21,581 bases of DNA. It comes from a virus. The position numbers were made by a program, and so were the translations under genes. Below the pieces are notes generated by a model. It was not told the origin of the DNA. It was given only the letters and a program-made list of their open reading frames with translations, and did not search any database. Position 1 is the stretch's first letter, and each line of letters starts with the position of its first letter. Positions 5,348-13,142 of this stretch are shown one piece after another. The stretch lies in IMG/VR virus record IMGVR_UViG_3300025630_000069, positions 1 through 21,581 of that record. One strand, given 5' to 3'.

Positions 5348-7960
5348 TTAGTACCTCACAGTCGCCGCCAACTGAGCAAGCGCTGGCGTCACTCCATCTG
5401 ACGTTGATTTTAATTCTACACGAAAGCGAAATGCTCTGCCGCTGAAATCTCCAGCCTTGAACCGCTTGTAATCCGACCAAGTTGGAGAGCCCGCAGGATC
5501 ATCATCTGTTGTCGAAACATACTGCAACACATTTGTGTCCGAAAAACTGCTGCCGCCAGTCAAATCGTCAAAAAGTCCCGCAAGGCTGTCGAAGTTCCCC
5601 GTCAACGTGTCGAAAGTAACAGTCGCAGCATCATCAATTCGCACGTTTTCGATTTCCATCGCGCATCGCGCCACACGCACTGATCCAGTGTCAACATATG
5701 AAGAAAAGTCGTATGTCGCAGATGATGGCGCGGTAGATGGATCAGTGATGCGCAATCGACTGTCCACTACGCTGCAACCTGTCTTGCTGCCGCTAAATGT
5801 CGAATGTTCAGTCTGTCGCTGCGTCGTGCCATATATATCAAGGTCTTCCGCGCGCACCACAACTGACGCCGCAATGACGCTTTGGTTGCCGCTTTTGTCA
5901 TAGGCTTTTATGAGATAGGTGCCAGACTGCGGAGGCACGATAACGCTGTTCGCCGGACGCGCCACCTTATCGATAGCAGTGACCGCGCTGCCAAAACTTG
6001 CGCCGCTTTCGACAAAAGAATGTCGGATGCGATAAAATGACAAATCGAGGTCGGCAACCGGCTCCCACTCAAGCAGAATTCCGCTGGGTCCGACATTGAA
6101 CGAGAAATCCGTCACGTCCGCAGGCGGATCTGATAGATTTTCGACTTGAAACCCAGAAACCGTAGTGAAACCGCCCTTGATGCCGAAGGTGTTGATAGCA
6201 CGCGCACGAATATCAAAGGTGTTGTCCTGCACATCGAGAATGTCAACGATGCCAAGTTCGCCGAAACCTGCGAGCCTGTAGTCCGTCTCAGAAGACAGTT
6301 TGAATTGCACCTCAACCTGATCCACGCGCTCTGGGGATGTTGAAGTGGTTGTGACCACGATCACATTCGTTAGATGCTCGTTAATGATGCGCGCTTCAGA
6401 TGTAACATTGACGCCAAGTTCCGGCACGCTGAACGGATCGAATAGTGTCGTGTTGTTGCTCTCAAATGCCGTCTCTTCCGCATCCCAGTCGAAAACAGCA
6501 GAAGATATTTCACGCAGATCAAGATTGACGACAAGGCTTTGATCGTCCATTGGCGTGAAGGTCCAGTTGATGACTTCAAATGTCTTTTCACTCCAACCGG
6601 CGCGCGTATTTGTCAGCTTAATAATGTCGCCGACCTGCACCTGAAATGCTTTCATTCCAAAGGACGCGGAAACTGTTAGCTGCTCGCGATTTCTAAACAG
6701 CGCCATCTTCGCAATTCGCTGCGCGCGAGATGCGGTGCTTGTATAGAGAAGATCGAAATCAATGACGCTCTGATCGCCGCCATCAACATTGATGAATTCG
6801 GTAGAGGTGATTTGCGGATAGTCGCTGCTAACATAATTTGTTTCAGGTCCGCGAAATGTACCCTGCACTGTGTTGAAATTGTCGCGGCGCGAATGTCGAG
6901 TGATGATCTTGATGCCGGAACGCAGATCGTCCTCATCAAAAGATGCTACCGGCGTCGTATAGGCCGCAGCTTTAGTGCGCCACTTGCCTTGCGCATACCA
7001 AATCATGCCGCCCATAGCGCGCAGCAATGATTCAATGACATCGATTGGCTTGTCGGAGGTTACGAATGACCCGTTTGTGGTATATCGCGCCTCTGTGCCA
7101 CCCGCATCAAGCGGCACCGCTTCGTCGCATATATTAGCCGCCGTGATGAACAGCGTGTCGTCAATGTCTGTCGTATTCAGGCCGTAGTCAGATACCAAAT
7201 AATCGCGCAAGCAAAGCGCTGAGTTTTCGGTCCACTCAGTCACATCAGTGTTTGGGTTGTAGATTTTCTTGCCCTTGACCAAAAAGCTAAGTGCGGGCTC
7301 GCCGTTTGGAAAGGAATCGGCGTTAAAATCAAGTCTAAGATAGATATAGCAAATGCCCTGCAAGCGGTGATCTGATGTCCACTTGCCTTCACTTTCATCA
7401 ACAAGATATTCATCGGCTTGCTGCGTGTCTGAGCCAAGATGTTTTTTGACGCGCACGAGGCCGACATACTTATCTGGAGCCGTAACGTTGCCGTCCACAT
7501 CAAGCGTCAAGATTTCATCGTCCAGATAGACGCTTGTTATCTCCTCACATTCATGCCCAGCAATTGCGATGACTTGATGCAAGTATCTGCTGCCGTTCGT
7601 GACTTCCTTGTAAACGATAACGCCGCCCACGCGAGATTGTCCGTAAATGACGGCATGATCCTGCGCTGGACCGATTTGCGCGACAGAATAGCCGGTCTCA
7701 CCAATCGTAGATGCAAAGCCACTAGCCCCGCCGCGCGGTTTAGGCGTCAATGCAGACGAGAGGAAAGACAACCCGACGCTGACCGCGAAACTTGTCGCAA
7801 AGTAACCGAGCAGCGCGCTTGCGGCGATTGTACCCGCCGCATATGCAACTCCAGTAGAACCAGCCGCCGCAAGCGCCGCGATGCCAATCGAGATAGGATC
7901 AGCAGTGGCAGCAGTCGTTGCGGTCAGAAATGCCAGCAAAAATGTGAAAAAAAATTTCAT
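5348..7960 (-). CDS. J-like tail tip / host specificity protein
   Basis: The product is 870 residues from ATG 7960, which overlaps the upstream stop as ATGA; a GTG nine bases earlier is possible. The first 20 residues (MKFFFTFLLAFLTATTAATA) resemble a signal peptide, and hydrophobic Ala/Gly-rich stretches follow to about residue 75. This is as in tip proteins that have absorbed a gpI-like segment. The middle part has the hub features of central tip proteins: VAQIGPAQDHAVIYGQSRVGG, then DNFNTVQGTFRGPE, then fibronectin-type III-like modules (about 520-700, e.g. DPPADVTDFSF). The tip protein closes the tail end and leads contact with the cell. Its place after two hub-like genes and a DUF6950 gene and before the collar gene supports the call. 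Confidence 0.85.
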   Translation of the reverse strand: MKFFFTFLLAFLTATTAATADPISIGIAALAAAGSTGVAYAAGTIAASALLGYFATSFAVSVGLSFLSSALTPKPRGGASGFASTIGETGYSVAQIGPAQDHAVIYGQSRVGGVIVYKEVTNGSRYLHQVIAIAGHECEEITSVYLDDEILTLDVDGNVTAPDKYVGLVRVKKHLGSDTQQADEYLVDESEGKWTSDHRLQGICYIYLRLDFNADSFPNGEPALSFLVKGKKIYNPNTDVTEWTENSALCLRDYLVSDYGLNTTDIDDTLFITAANICDEAVPLDAGGTEARYTTNGSFVTSDKPIDVIESLLRAMGGMIWYAQGKWRTKAAAYTTPVASFDEDDLRSGIKIITRHSRRDNFNTVQGTFRGPETNYVSSDYPQITSTEFINVDGGDQSVIDFDLLYTSTASRAQRIAKMALFRNREQLTVSASFGMKAFQVQVGDIIKLTNTRAGWSEKTFEVINWTFTPMDDQSLVVNLDLREISSAVFDWDAEETAFESNNTTLFDPFSVPELGVNVTSEARIINEHLTNVIVVTTTSTSPERVDQVEVQFKLSSETDYRLAGFGELGIVDILDVQDNTFDIRARAINTFGIKGGFTTVSGFQVENLSDPPADVTDFSFNVGPSGILLEWEPVADLDLSFYRIRHSFVESGASFGSAVTAIDKVARPANSVIVPPQSGTYLIKAYDKSGNQSVIAASVVVRAEDLDIYGTTQRQTEHSTFSGSKTGCSVVDSRLRITDPSTAPSSATYDFSSYVDTGSVRVARCAMEIENVRIDDAATVTFDTLTGNFDSLAGLFDDLTGGSSFSDTNVLQYVSTTDDDPAGSPTWSDYKRFKAGDFSGRAFRFRVELKSTSDGVTPALAQLAATVRY

Positions 7961-8385
7961 TCCACGCACCAGTAAATGTCTGTTTCTGCCGGTCTATCGA
8001 ATTCAATCCCGTTTTCAGCAACAAATGCGACCAAATCGCTGACGCATACGCCAAAGCTGACACCAAGAACCGGCATGTTTGCGTCGAGGCGCGCCACAAT
8101 ATCGCCGCGAAACGGCAAACGCCCTGTGCGCCTTTTTAAGCGAGCATCAACCGCTTGAACAATATCATCATGCGGCTCTGATTTCTGCTTCTCTATATAT
8201 AATTTCTTTGCGGATTTCGCTGAATCATAGCCGCTGGTCCAGTCATCTGCGAAACCCTCGCCCGTCTGTACGCGCACCGCTTCGTTCGCAAAACGCAGAC
8301 ATTCCCACTCGCTCCAGTCAAATTTCCTGTCCCTGACCGCATCGACAAATTCTGCAAGCCGAATGTCCCAGTCGTTGCGTTTCAT
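7957..8385 (-). CDS. DUF6950-like protein, putative tail-tip peptidase
   Basis: The product is 142 residues from ATG 8385 (ATGA overlap with the upstream stop, GGGGA a few bases upstream); an earlier in-frame ATG at 8397 lacks a visible ribosome binding site. The pattern FDWSEWECLRFANEAVRVQTGEGFADDW, with SGYDSAKSAKKLY, matches the start of the DUF6950 family, which is related to NlpC/P60 cysteine peptidases and encoded beside tail-tip genes. The Cys in WSEWECLRF (about residue 29) occupies the usual nucleophile position. I cannot see an obvious partnering His, so activity is uncertain. In lambda-like tails a peptidase of this kind (compare gpK) may trim peptidoglycan during DNA entry. Confidence 0.82.
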   Translation of the reverse strand: MKRNDWDIRLAEFVDAVRDRKFDWSEWECLRFANEAVRVQTGEGFADDWTSGYDSAKSAKKLYIEKQKSEPHDDIVQAVDARLKRRTGRLPFRGDIVARLDANMPVLGVSFGVCVSDLVAFVAENGIEFDRPAETDIYWCVE

Positions 8386-9011
8386 CCGCGTCCCCATGTG
8401 AATCGCTTGTCCTGCAAGTCCTCGACAAACTCAAAGCCCTTGTCGTTGGGAAAGCGCGCCTTCTGATTGGCATCCGTGTAACGGAACACGCGCGGACGCT
8501 CCAAGTCGATCAGCTTACTCTCGACGCTCAGGCCGATGGTGGATGTCTCAGCGCCTTCCTCGATATTCATCTGATCCATGTAGCCCGAAAAAACCTCCAC
8601 AATCTCATTCGGGTCTCCAGACGACAAGTCGATGCGCGATGTATCCTCTGCCAGAATATATGTGCCGTCTTCCGCAACCAAGTATTGCCGGTTTGCGTCG
8701 ATAGCGCCGAAAAATATCTGACAAAGCCTGCCCTGATATGGCTCTGTCAGCGCCAAAGAAATCAATTCGGACGGAATTGCCGACAAGGTAAGCGTCGCGC
8801 CTTGCGCTGAAATCTCTGCTGTCTCAGATAACTCGCTGATCTGAAGCAAGCGCCCGGTTCCCGTGTAGGTTACGGAAGCAACGGTTAGATCGCCAAGACC
8901 AGTCCAAAAGTTGAGTGTTTGCGTGTCAAAAAAAAGGCGCACAGCAAAAAACGGCTTGATCGACTCAGCCGTCAAAACGTTGACAATGGAATCTGAAAGG
9001 GCGCGGCTCAT
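8382..9011 (-). CDS. Tail-tip hub-like protein (DUF2163-like N-terminal part)
   Basis: The product is 209 residues and starts in an ATGA overlap with the upstream gene. The start SIVNVLTAESIKPFFAVRLF, followed by LNFWTGLGDLT, TYTGTGRLLQISELSETAEI and SELISLALTEPYQGR, is the pattern of small hub proteins found between the distal tail protein and the peptidase in many alphaproteobacterial siphoviruses and gene transfer agents. The later part (EVFSGYMDQMNIEEGAETS and IGLSVESKLIDLERP) reads like beta-strands of a hub domain. It probably forms part of the tail-tip ring with the J-like protein. The family is recognised by pattern only; I would not press a specific gene symbol. Confidence 0.78.
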   Translation of the reverse strand: MSRALSDSIVNVLTAESIKPFFAVRLFFDTQTLNFWTGLGDLTVASVTYTGTGRLLQISELSETAEISAQGATLTLSAIPSELISLALTEPYQGRLCQIFFGAIDANRQYLVAEDGTYILAEDTSRIDLSSGDPNEIVEVFSGYMDQMNIEEGAETSTIGLSVESKLIDLERPRVFRYTDANQKARFPNDKGFEFVEDLQDKRFTWGRG

Positions 9012-9640
9012 ACTATTGCTTCCAAAGCCGCGAAATTGACCCCGTATATTGACGCCTCATTGATCGACCAATTTGTTTGATTGGAAGCGAGGCGGAACAA
9101 GCCCTTTGCGCTCGTCACAGCGACCGTCGCGTCATCTGCGGGCGCGGTGCGGATGCTGGGCCAGATATCAAGATTAGCTTGCCCGCTTGCGTTCGTGTTT
9201 ACATCTGAAAGCACCTTGTGCAATGTGGCAGACGACCCGCCGCCAAGCTGAATATAGTCTCCAGCTTTTAAGTAACCCGTCGCGCTGTTTGGGCATCCGT
9301 CTATCGTCAGCGTGTCGCCCGTTTGTCCCGCACCATTGACAACAGGCGTTCCCTGCGTGACAGACGCGCTTCCGCGTGGTGTCGCGCCAAGCGGATCGCC
9401 CAAAAGAAACGTGCCTTTCATGCCGCGTAGGGAGACAAGAAACGAAACCCACGCTTCAGCGTCGGCGCGCGCCATAGGCGGCATACTGATTTCGGCCTCC
9501 CAGCGCTGCCCAGAATGCTCGATGATCTGCTGCTTGAATGTGAATGGGCTTTCGCTGATCGCAACCGCATTGACGGCACGCAAGTTAATCGTGGCGATGC
9601 CGCTTTCGGTCGGGAGCGTCAGAGGATACGAGATCGTCAT
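9008..9640 (-). CDS. Distal tail protein-like (tail tip ring)
   Basis: The product is 210 residues. The motif series ISYPLTLPTESGI, FTFKQQIIEHSGQRWEAEI, DAEAWVSFLVSLRGMKGTFL, LGDP and GATPRG is typical of phage proteins that join tail tube and tip (in lambda terms the gpM/gpL position). GDTLTIDGCPNSATGYLKAG continues a beta-rich fold. It follows the tape measure gene after eight bases, with AGGA about six bases before ATG 9640. The neighbour order, tape measure then this protein then hub then peptidase then J-like tip, is the usual siphovirus order. I infer that it forms the ring on which the tip assembles. Confidence 0.8.
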   Translation of the reverse strand: MTISYPLTLPTESGIATINLRAVNAVAISESPFTFKQQIIEHSGQRWEAEISMPPMARADAEAWVSFLVSLRGMKGTFLLGDPLGATPRGSASVTQGTPVVNGAGQTGDTLTIDGCPNSATGYLKAGDYIQLGGGSSATLHKVLSDVNTNASGQANLDIWPSIRTAPADDATVAVTSAKGLFRLASNQTNWSINEASIYGVNFAALEAIV

Positions 9641-9648
9641 TTTTCATC

Positions 9649-11376
9649 CTATCTGAAAGCGGCTGCGAATTGTCCGCCGCGTCGCCGAGAATCTAAAACA
9701 GCCGCCTTTGTCTGCTCTTTAATTTGTGGAAGCAGTGACATGATTTCAGCGCGCACTGTTTGCGAGACTCCGGTCTCGATCTGGATCGTCTGGTTCACGA
9801 TTGTTGTCTGTCCGCCGCCTTGCCCAGACAATGCCTCGTTGCGAACGATTGTGCCAGACGCGCCGGGAACAAACAATTCCGGTCCTTTTTCGCCGACCAT
9901 GTATGGGCTATTTCGAGACACGCTGCCGCCGACCGCGCGTCCACGAGGAAGTTGCCATATAGGCCCTGCACCCGGACTTCCGCCACCGCCGAAGCCGCCA
10001 AACACGCTGCCCATCGCGCTGCCAAGAAGACCACTCAAAGGACCAGTTATGCTTTGCCTGATTTGCATTCGGATCAGATCATTGATGATCGAAAGCGCCA
10101 TTGATTTGAAGGCGTCCTTTGCGCTCGTGGTCCCGTTCACGACGCCCAGCAAGGCATCTTCCAAGTTTTGCATCGCCGACACACCAATGTCTTGCAATGA
10201 GGAGAACGTGTCGCGCGCAGCATCTCCATATTCTTGAAGTGCCGTTTTAGCGGCTTCATATTGCGGTGGAATCTCTGCTCCAAGAATTCCAGCGCCAGCA
10301 ATCAGGCGATCATTTTCTTCAATGATCCGCTCCATTTCGTCCGACACTTCTCGCAAGGCGGGTGGGAACTCGCCGATCAACATCCCGCCGGTAAGTTCGT
10401 CGTTTAAGCGGATATAACTCTCCGAAAGACGATCCACCTGATCTGTTGCTTTCTCAATGGCAGGAGCCACAACGTTGTTCACTTGCTCCGTCCAAACCAA
10501 CAGACCCGCGCCGCTTTCTTCAGTTGCGTCTTTCAAAGAGAAAAGAGAATCAGACATGGTTTTTGTGTAATCTGCCGCAGATTGCAAAGACTTCGTATTA
10601 AGCCCCAATGCTTCGCCCAGCTTTGCCCAGAACGACAAACCTTCAGAAATTTTCTCACTTACGAGGGACACGGCATTTACCAAGCCGTCAACCAGCACTG
10701 GCAAGACTTCTGCGGAGATTTGTTGTGTCAGGCTTGAAAGCGCAGTCCCTAAAGCTGAGAGATTGTCATTTGCCTGTTGCACGGCTGCTGTTTGCCGTTC
10801 TGTCAACTCAATCGTCAAATCTTCAAACTTCTGGCGCATATGATCGACGCCATCAGAACCAGCCATGAGCATATTTGTCAGCTTTTCGCCAGACCTGCCA
10901 AACAACTCGAATGCGACACGGACACGTTCCGCTGGGCTTTCAATGTTGTTGAAGTTTTGCAACACCTCTTCAAGAAGCTGGTTGATGCCCTTGAGATTGC
11001 CGTCCTGATCTTTTACGGATATGCCAAGCGTATCAAATGCTCTTTGTGCAGTCGCCAGTCCGACGTTCGCCTCAGAAATTGTGCGCGCGAACCGCTGCAT
11101 ACCCTTGTCGAGTTCTTGTGTAGATGCACCCGATAGCTGCGCCGCATATCGCAGTGACTGCAACTCGTTTGCGGTAAAGCCTATGCGTGCCGCCGTCTTT
11201 GCAAGGTTGTCAATGCTTTGCCCAATGCGAAAGATTGCAGCGACGACTAGGCCAGCGGAGGCGACGACCGCAATAAACGCACCCTTCATTGATTTGAGGC
11301 GACTGCCTAAGTTGTTGAACGCTTGCCGCGTCTTGTCGATGGCAGTGATTTTAATCTGAAGATTTTCAGTTGCCAT
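9649..11376 (-). CDS. Tail tape measure protein
   Basis: The product is 575 residues. The N-terminal part contains long helical stretches (FNNLGSRLKSMKGAF), a membrane-like segment (AFIAVVASAGLVVAAIFRIG, about 33-52) and the tape-measure motif AKTAARIGFTANELQSLRYA. Near the C-terminus is the common end of lambda-family tape measure proteins: a Gly-rich linker (GSVFGGFGGGGSPGAG), then RAVGGSVSRNSPYMVGEKGP and ELFVPGASGTIV. Such proteins thread the tail lumen, set its length and reach the cell membrane during DNA entry. From the usual rule of about 0.15 nm per residue, the tail would be about 85 nm; this is an estimate. The start overlaps the end of the frameshifted gpGT frame by 11 bases. Confidence 0.92.
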   Translation of the reverse strand: MATENLQIKITAIDKTRQAFNNLGSRLKSMKGAFIAVVASAGLVVAAIFRIGQSIDNLAKTAARIGFTANELQSLRYAAQLSGASTQELDKGMQRFARTISEANVGLATAQRAFDTLGISVKDQDGNLKGINQLLEEVLQNFNNIESPAERVRVAFELFGRSGEKLTNMLMAGSDGVDHMRQKFEDLTIELTERQTAAVQQANDNLSALGTALSSLTQQISAEVLPVLVDGLVNAVSLVSEKISEGLSFWAKLGEALGLNTKSLQSAADYTKTMSDSLFSLKDATEESGAGLLVWTEQVNNVVAPAIEKATDQVDRLSESYIRLNDELTGGMLIGEFPPALREVSDEMERIIEENDRLIAGAGILGAEIPPQYEAAKTALQEYGDAARDTFSSLQDIGVSAMQNLEDALLGVVNGTTSAKDAFKSMALSIINDLIRMQIRQSITGPLSGLLGSAMGSVFGGFGGGGSPGAGPIWQLPRGRAVGGSVSRNSPYMVGEKGPELFVPGASGTIVRNEALSGQGGGQTTIVNQTIQIETGVSQTVRAEIMSLLPQIKEQTKAAVLDSRRRGGQFAAAFR

Positions 11377-11850
11377 CTTTTGTCACCTTAAAATAGGCCA
11401 TCCATTCGTGAAACTCTTCTAATGTGAGTTCCTCAATTTCAGCCTGTGTCTTATGAAGCCGATCCGCTAACGCCAAAAGATTCAAGCGGAACGGATCGCG
11501 CCTCAGTTTTTTTCAATTTCCTCGATGCTCTCTGGCTCGCCAAACATTTCACCAGCGACTTCGGAGATCACCGTGAGGCTTTCCCGCATCAGGATCGGAC
11601 GATCCTCCAACGTAAACGCCTTGTCACCTTCTGCCGTCTCTGCCTTGAGGATGATGAGATCAACCATCGCGGCCACAGACATATTGCTCAGAAAGTCTTT
11701 GTGCTTCTTCTGTATGCGGTCGATATCGCCAGCCGTAAGTGCAGAGGCGTAAATGACCGCTGGCTCAGACCCGTCGCCCCAAGCCTCGACAGTGATTTTC
11801 GTGCGAGGCTTGGAGCGGTTGCGCCTGATGTTCTCAGAGATTGTGGACAT
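11366..11850 (-). CDS. Frameshifted tail assembly chaperone gpGT (161 residues)
   Basis: Read through the -1 frameshift at A AAA AAC (11506-11512), the gpG-like protein gains a 46-residue tail. It starts LRRDPFRLNLLALADRLHKT and continues QAEIEELTLEEFHEWMAYFK before stopping at TGA 11366-11368. That tail carries the gpT-like signature of lambda-type tail chaperones: a basic start, the LADRLxKTxAEIE helix and the EFxEWxAYF motif. In lambda, gpG and gpGT bind the tape measure protein and tube subunits, and the fusion is made by a programmed slip in a few per cent of ribosomes. The frameshift and the recognisable downstream peptide are both visible in the sequence. The slip rate is not known. 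Confidence 0.85.
11503..11850 (-). CDS. gpG-like tail assembly chaperone
   Basis: The product is 115 residues. It is rich in charged residues, with likely helices (SALTAGDIDRIQKKHKDFLS, VAAMVDLIILKAE) and an acidic C-terminus (FGEPESIEEIEKN). Position between the tail tube gene and the tape measure gene, size, and the slippery site at its end all match gpG of lambda-type tails. The zero-frame product stops at TGA 11503-11505, directly after the slippery heptamer. The gene begins six bases after the tail tube stop, with only a weak ribosome binding site, so it may depend on coupling to the tail tube gene. I infer a chaperone role that keeps the tape measure protein soluble during tail assembly. 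Confidence 0.85.
   Translation of the reverse strand: MSTISENIRRNRSKPRTKITVEAWGDGSEPAVIYASALTAGDIDRIQKKHKDFLSNMSVAAMVDLIILKAETAEGDKAFTLEDRPILMRESLTVISEVAGEMFGEPESIEEIEKN
11506..11512 (-). other. A AAA AAC slippery site for -1 frameshift
   Basis: On the minus strand the run reads G, seven A, then CTGAGG. In the zero frame the codons are GAA AAA AAC TGA, so A AAA AAC fits the X XXY YYZ rule. A slip of one base back puts the ribosome on CTG AGG CGC and opens a 46-codon frame that encodes a gpT-like tail. The stop codon follows the heptamer directly, which commonly favours slippage by pausing. Confidence 0.85.
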
Positions 11851-11856
11851 TTTCTA

Positions 11857-12246
11857 TTAGACCGTGGTTTCCGTAAGTGCGCCGGTTCCCTGCACGCTGA
11901 AGCTGGCCTCGACCATGCCATCAAACGAAGAGGAAACAGACTTGCCTGTGACGATTGCCGTGCCGGTGTAGTAGGTGTCAGCAGAAGCGTCGCCTTCCGG
12001 GTACAAATTGAGCGTCACGGAAGAACCAACATCGAGAGCGCCCTGCCCGCTGGTGTCGGTCTCATCCCAGAACACGTCAACGCTGCCGCTCCAACTTGTG
12101 AGGCTGGGCAGGTAGGTGCGCGCACTGTCGCCCATGCTCGTGTCTTCAAGCGTGTCGGCGGTTTCTTCAATCGAGAAAGAGCGGATTTCGGCGACTGCGT
12201 TAGAGCCGACCTTAACCGTTCCTTCAGAGCCCTTGTGATTCGCCAT
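11857..12246 (-). CDS. Major tail tube protein
   Basis: The product is 129 residues from ATG 12246; a TTG six bases earlier is less likely. AAGGAG lies seven bases upstream of the ATG, the strongest ribosome binding site in this block, as expected for a protein made in many copies. The start MANHKGSEGTVKVGSNAVAE, followed by SFSIEETADTLEDTSMGDSA and later GSVTLNLYPEG-like and TGTAIVTGKS stretches, is the beta-rich pattern of tail tube proteins of the gpV/TP901-1 type. The subunits stack as hexameric rings to form the tail shaft. Its place between the terminator-like gene and the gpG-like gene agrees. Confidence 0.87.
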   Translation of the reverse strand: MANHKGSEGTVKVGSNAVAEIRSFSIEETADTLEDTSMGDSARTYLPSLTSWSGSVDVFWDETDTSGQGALDVGSSVTLNLYPEGDASADTYYTGTAIVTGKSVSSSFDGMVEASFSVQGTGALTETTV

Positions 12247-12391
12247 CGTCAATCTCCTTCGCGGCTATCTTCTTGGGTTGCTTTTTAGGTTTAGCATCGG
12301 CCCGACGCCATCCCTTACGCTCGAAATTCTCAACCTTATAGTCGAGAACGTCGATCTCTGTGTCGCCAGAAGGCGAAATCATCTTCGTCAT
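12224..12391 (-). CDS. 55-residue basic protein overlapping the tail tube gene
   Basis: ATG 12391 overlaps the upstream stop as ATGA and has GGAG eight bases upstream. The frame ends at TGA 12224-12226, inside the start of the tail tube gene in another frame. The peptide begins MTKMISPSGDTEIDVLDYKV and ends in a Lys-rich stretch (KPKKQPKKIAAKEIDDGESQ). The segment VENFERKGWRRADAK recalls small phage proteins next to tail tube genes, but I recognise no function. The Shine-Dalgarno of the tail tube gene lies within this frame, so translation of the two is likely coupled. It is a real gene by spacing and start signals, with a function that is not known. Confidence 0.72.
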   Translation of the reverse strand: MTKMISPSGDTEIDVLDYKVENFERKGWRRADAKPKKQPKKIAAKEIDDGESQGL

Positions 12392-12831
12392 GCGGCTGTC
12401 TCCAGATCGTTCTCCAGCGTAACATAATCCACAATCACTGTGAAAGTGGCGATGCCCACCGGCTGATCTCCTTCACCACTAAAGTCAAAAGCAAAATCGG
12501 TCACGCGCGTGTCTTTTGCAAGCGAAGATCGCGTTACATCAGACGCAAGCGCCTCTGCAATCTCCACAGCAATCGCGTCAATCGTATCCTCAACGCCGGA
12601 AGTCGCCTTCACATACGCTTCAACGACGAACTCCGCTTCGTGCATGACGCTGCGCGGGATCGTGATCGTTGCATAGTCGCTCGTTTCCGATCTGGAATAA
12701 ATCGTCAGCGCAGGCAGCTTAGCCTCGGCCAACGGGAAAAAGCGCGTTTGATACACATTCGAGCCGGTCGTCGCCAACCCGGTCAGCGTCGTGGTGATAT
12801 TATCGCGGATCGATTTGCGAACGTGCGGCAT
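12388..12831 (-). CDS. Tail terminator-like protein (gpU position)
   Basis: The product is 147 residues from ATG 12831, overlapping the upstream stop as TGATG with GAGGAAG just upstream; a TTG one codon earlier is in frame but less likely. The pattern MPHVRKSIRDNITTTLTGLA, NVYQTRFFPLAEAKLPALTI and later IDAIAVEIAEAL resembles the minor tail protein U family, which caps the finished tail tube and prepares it for joining to the head. The position just before the tail tube gene agrees. The C-terminal part (VGIATFTVIVDYVTLENDLE) is beta-rich. I hold the family match as good but made from memory. Confidence 0.8.
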   Translation of the reverse strand: MPHVRKSIRDNITTTLTGLATTGSNVYQTRFFPLAEAKLPALTIYSRSETSDYATITIPRSVMHEAEFVVEAYVKATSGVEDTIDAIAVEIAEALASDVTRSSLAKDTRVTDFAFDFSGEGDQPVGIATFTVIVDYVTLENDLETAA

Positions 12832-13142
12832 CAAACTTCCTCAAGCACAAGGTTGGTGACACCTGTGCCGTCAGCTTCGACAACCTTGATCGTGTAATTG
12901 GTGGAATTGACGAGAAGCGTGTCGCCTTCAGCCGCACTTGAAATATCGGCAGTGCGGCAGAGAAAGCGCGGTTGCTCGATTGCGACCGCCACAGAGCCGC
13001 CAGCATCAGCGGCGAAGTATTCGTGATCGAAGATGCCGTTGACTGTCACCGCCGCGCCGCCATCTGGCGTATATGTCGCCGCAACGCCGAAATCATCGAC
13101 GCTAAAAAACACAGCGAGATCATCGGCGGTTTCGACAGCCAT
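12831..13142 (-). CDS. Head-tail joining protein-like (gpFII position)
   Basis: The product is 103 residues. ATG 13142 overlaps the previous stop (TAATG), with AGAGG seven bases upstream. The pattern LAVFFSVDDFGVAATYTPDG, then GIFDHEYFAADAGGSVAVAI, and then TADISSAAEGDTLLVNSTNY with TIKVVEADGTG at the end matches small beta-barrel head-tail joining proteins of the lambda gpFII/Gifsy-2 type, where a pattern of 'F-D-x-x-Y' and 'G-D-x-L-x-V/I' recurs. These form a ring at the portal vertex after DNA packaging. The position before the terminator-like gene is the usual one. Confidence 0.8.
   Translation of the reverse strand: MAVETADDLAVFFSVDDFGVAATYTPDGGAAVTVNGIFDHEYFAADAGGSVAVAIEQPRFLCRTADISSAAEGDTLLVNSTNYTIKVVEADGTGVTNLVLEEV

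Noticed and set aside
7944-7957. Homopolymer run at the start of the J-like gene as a frameshift or phase-variable tract
   Set aside because: The run codes for the Phe repeat of the hydrophobic N-terminus and the downstream frame is intact. One sequence gives no evidence of length variation.
8927-8938. Run of eight A (T on the coding strand) as another slippery site
   Set aside because: It encodes Leu-Phe-Phe inside a hub-like gene with no useful alternative frame after it, so a programmed slip is not supported.
9515-10237. Open frame of 240 codons on the plus strand across the tape measure and distal tail genes
   Set aside because: It bridges two minus-strand genes without respecting their borders and has shadow-like composition.
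11446-12288. Open frame of 280 codons on the plus strand opposite the gpG-like and tail tube genes
   Set aside because: It is antisense to three real genes and lacks a recognisable motif. The minus strand here has ribosome binding sites and a frameshift signal that explain the DNA fully.
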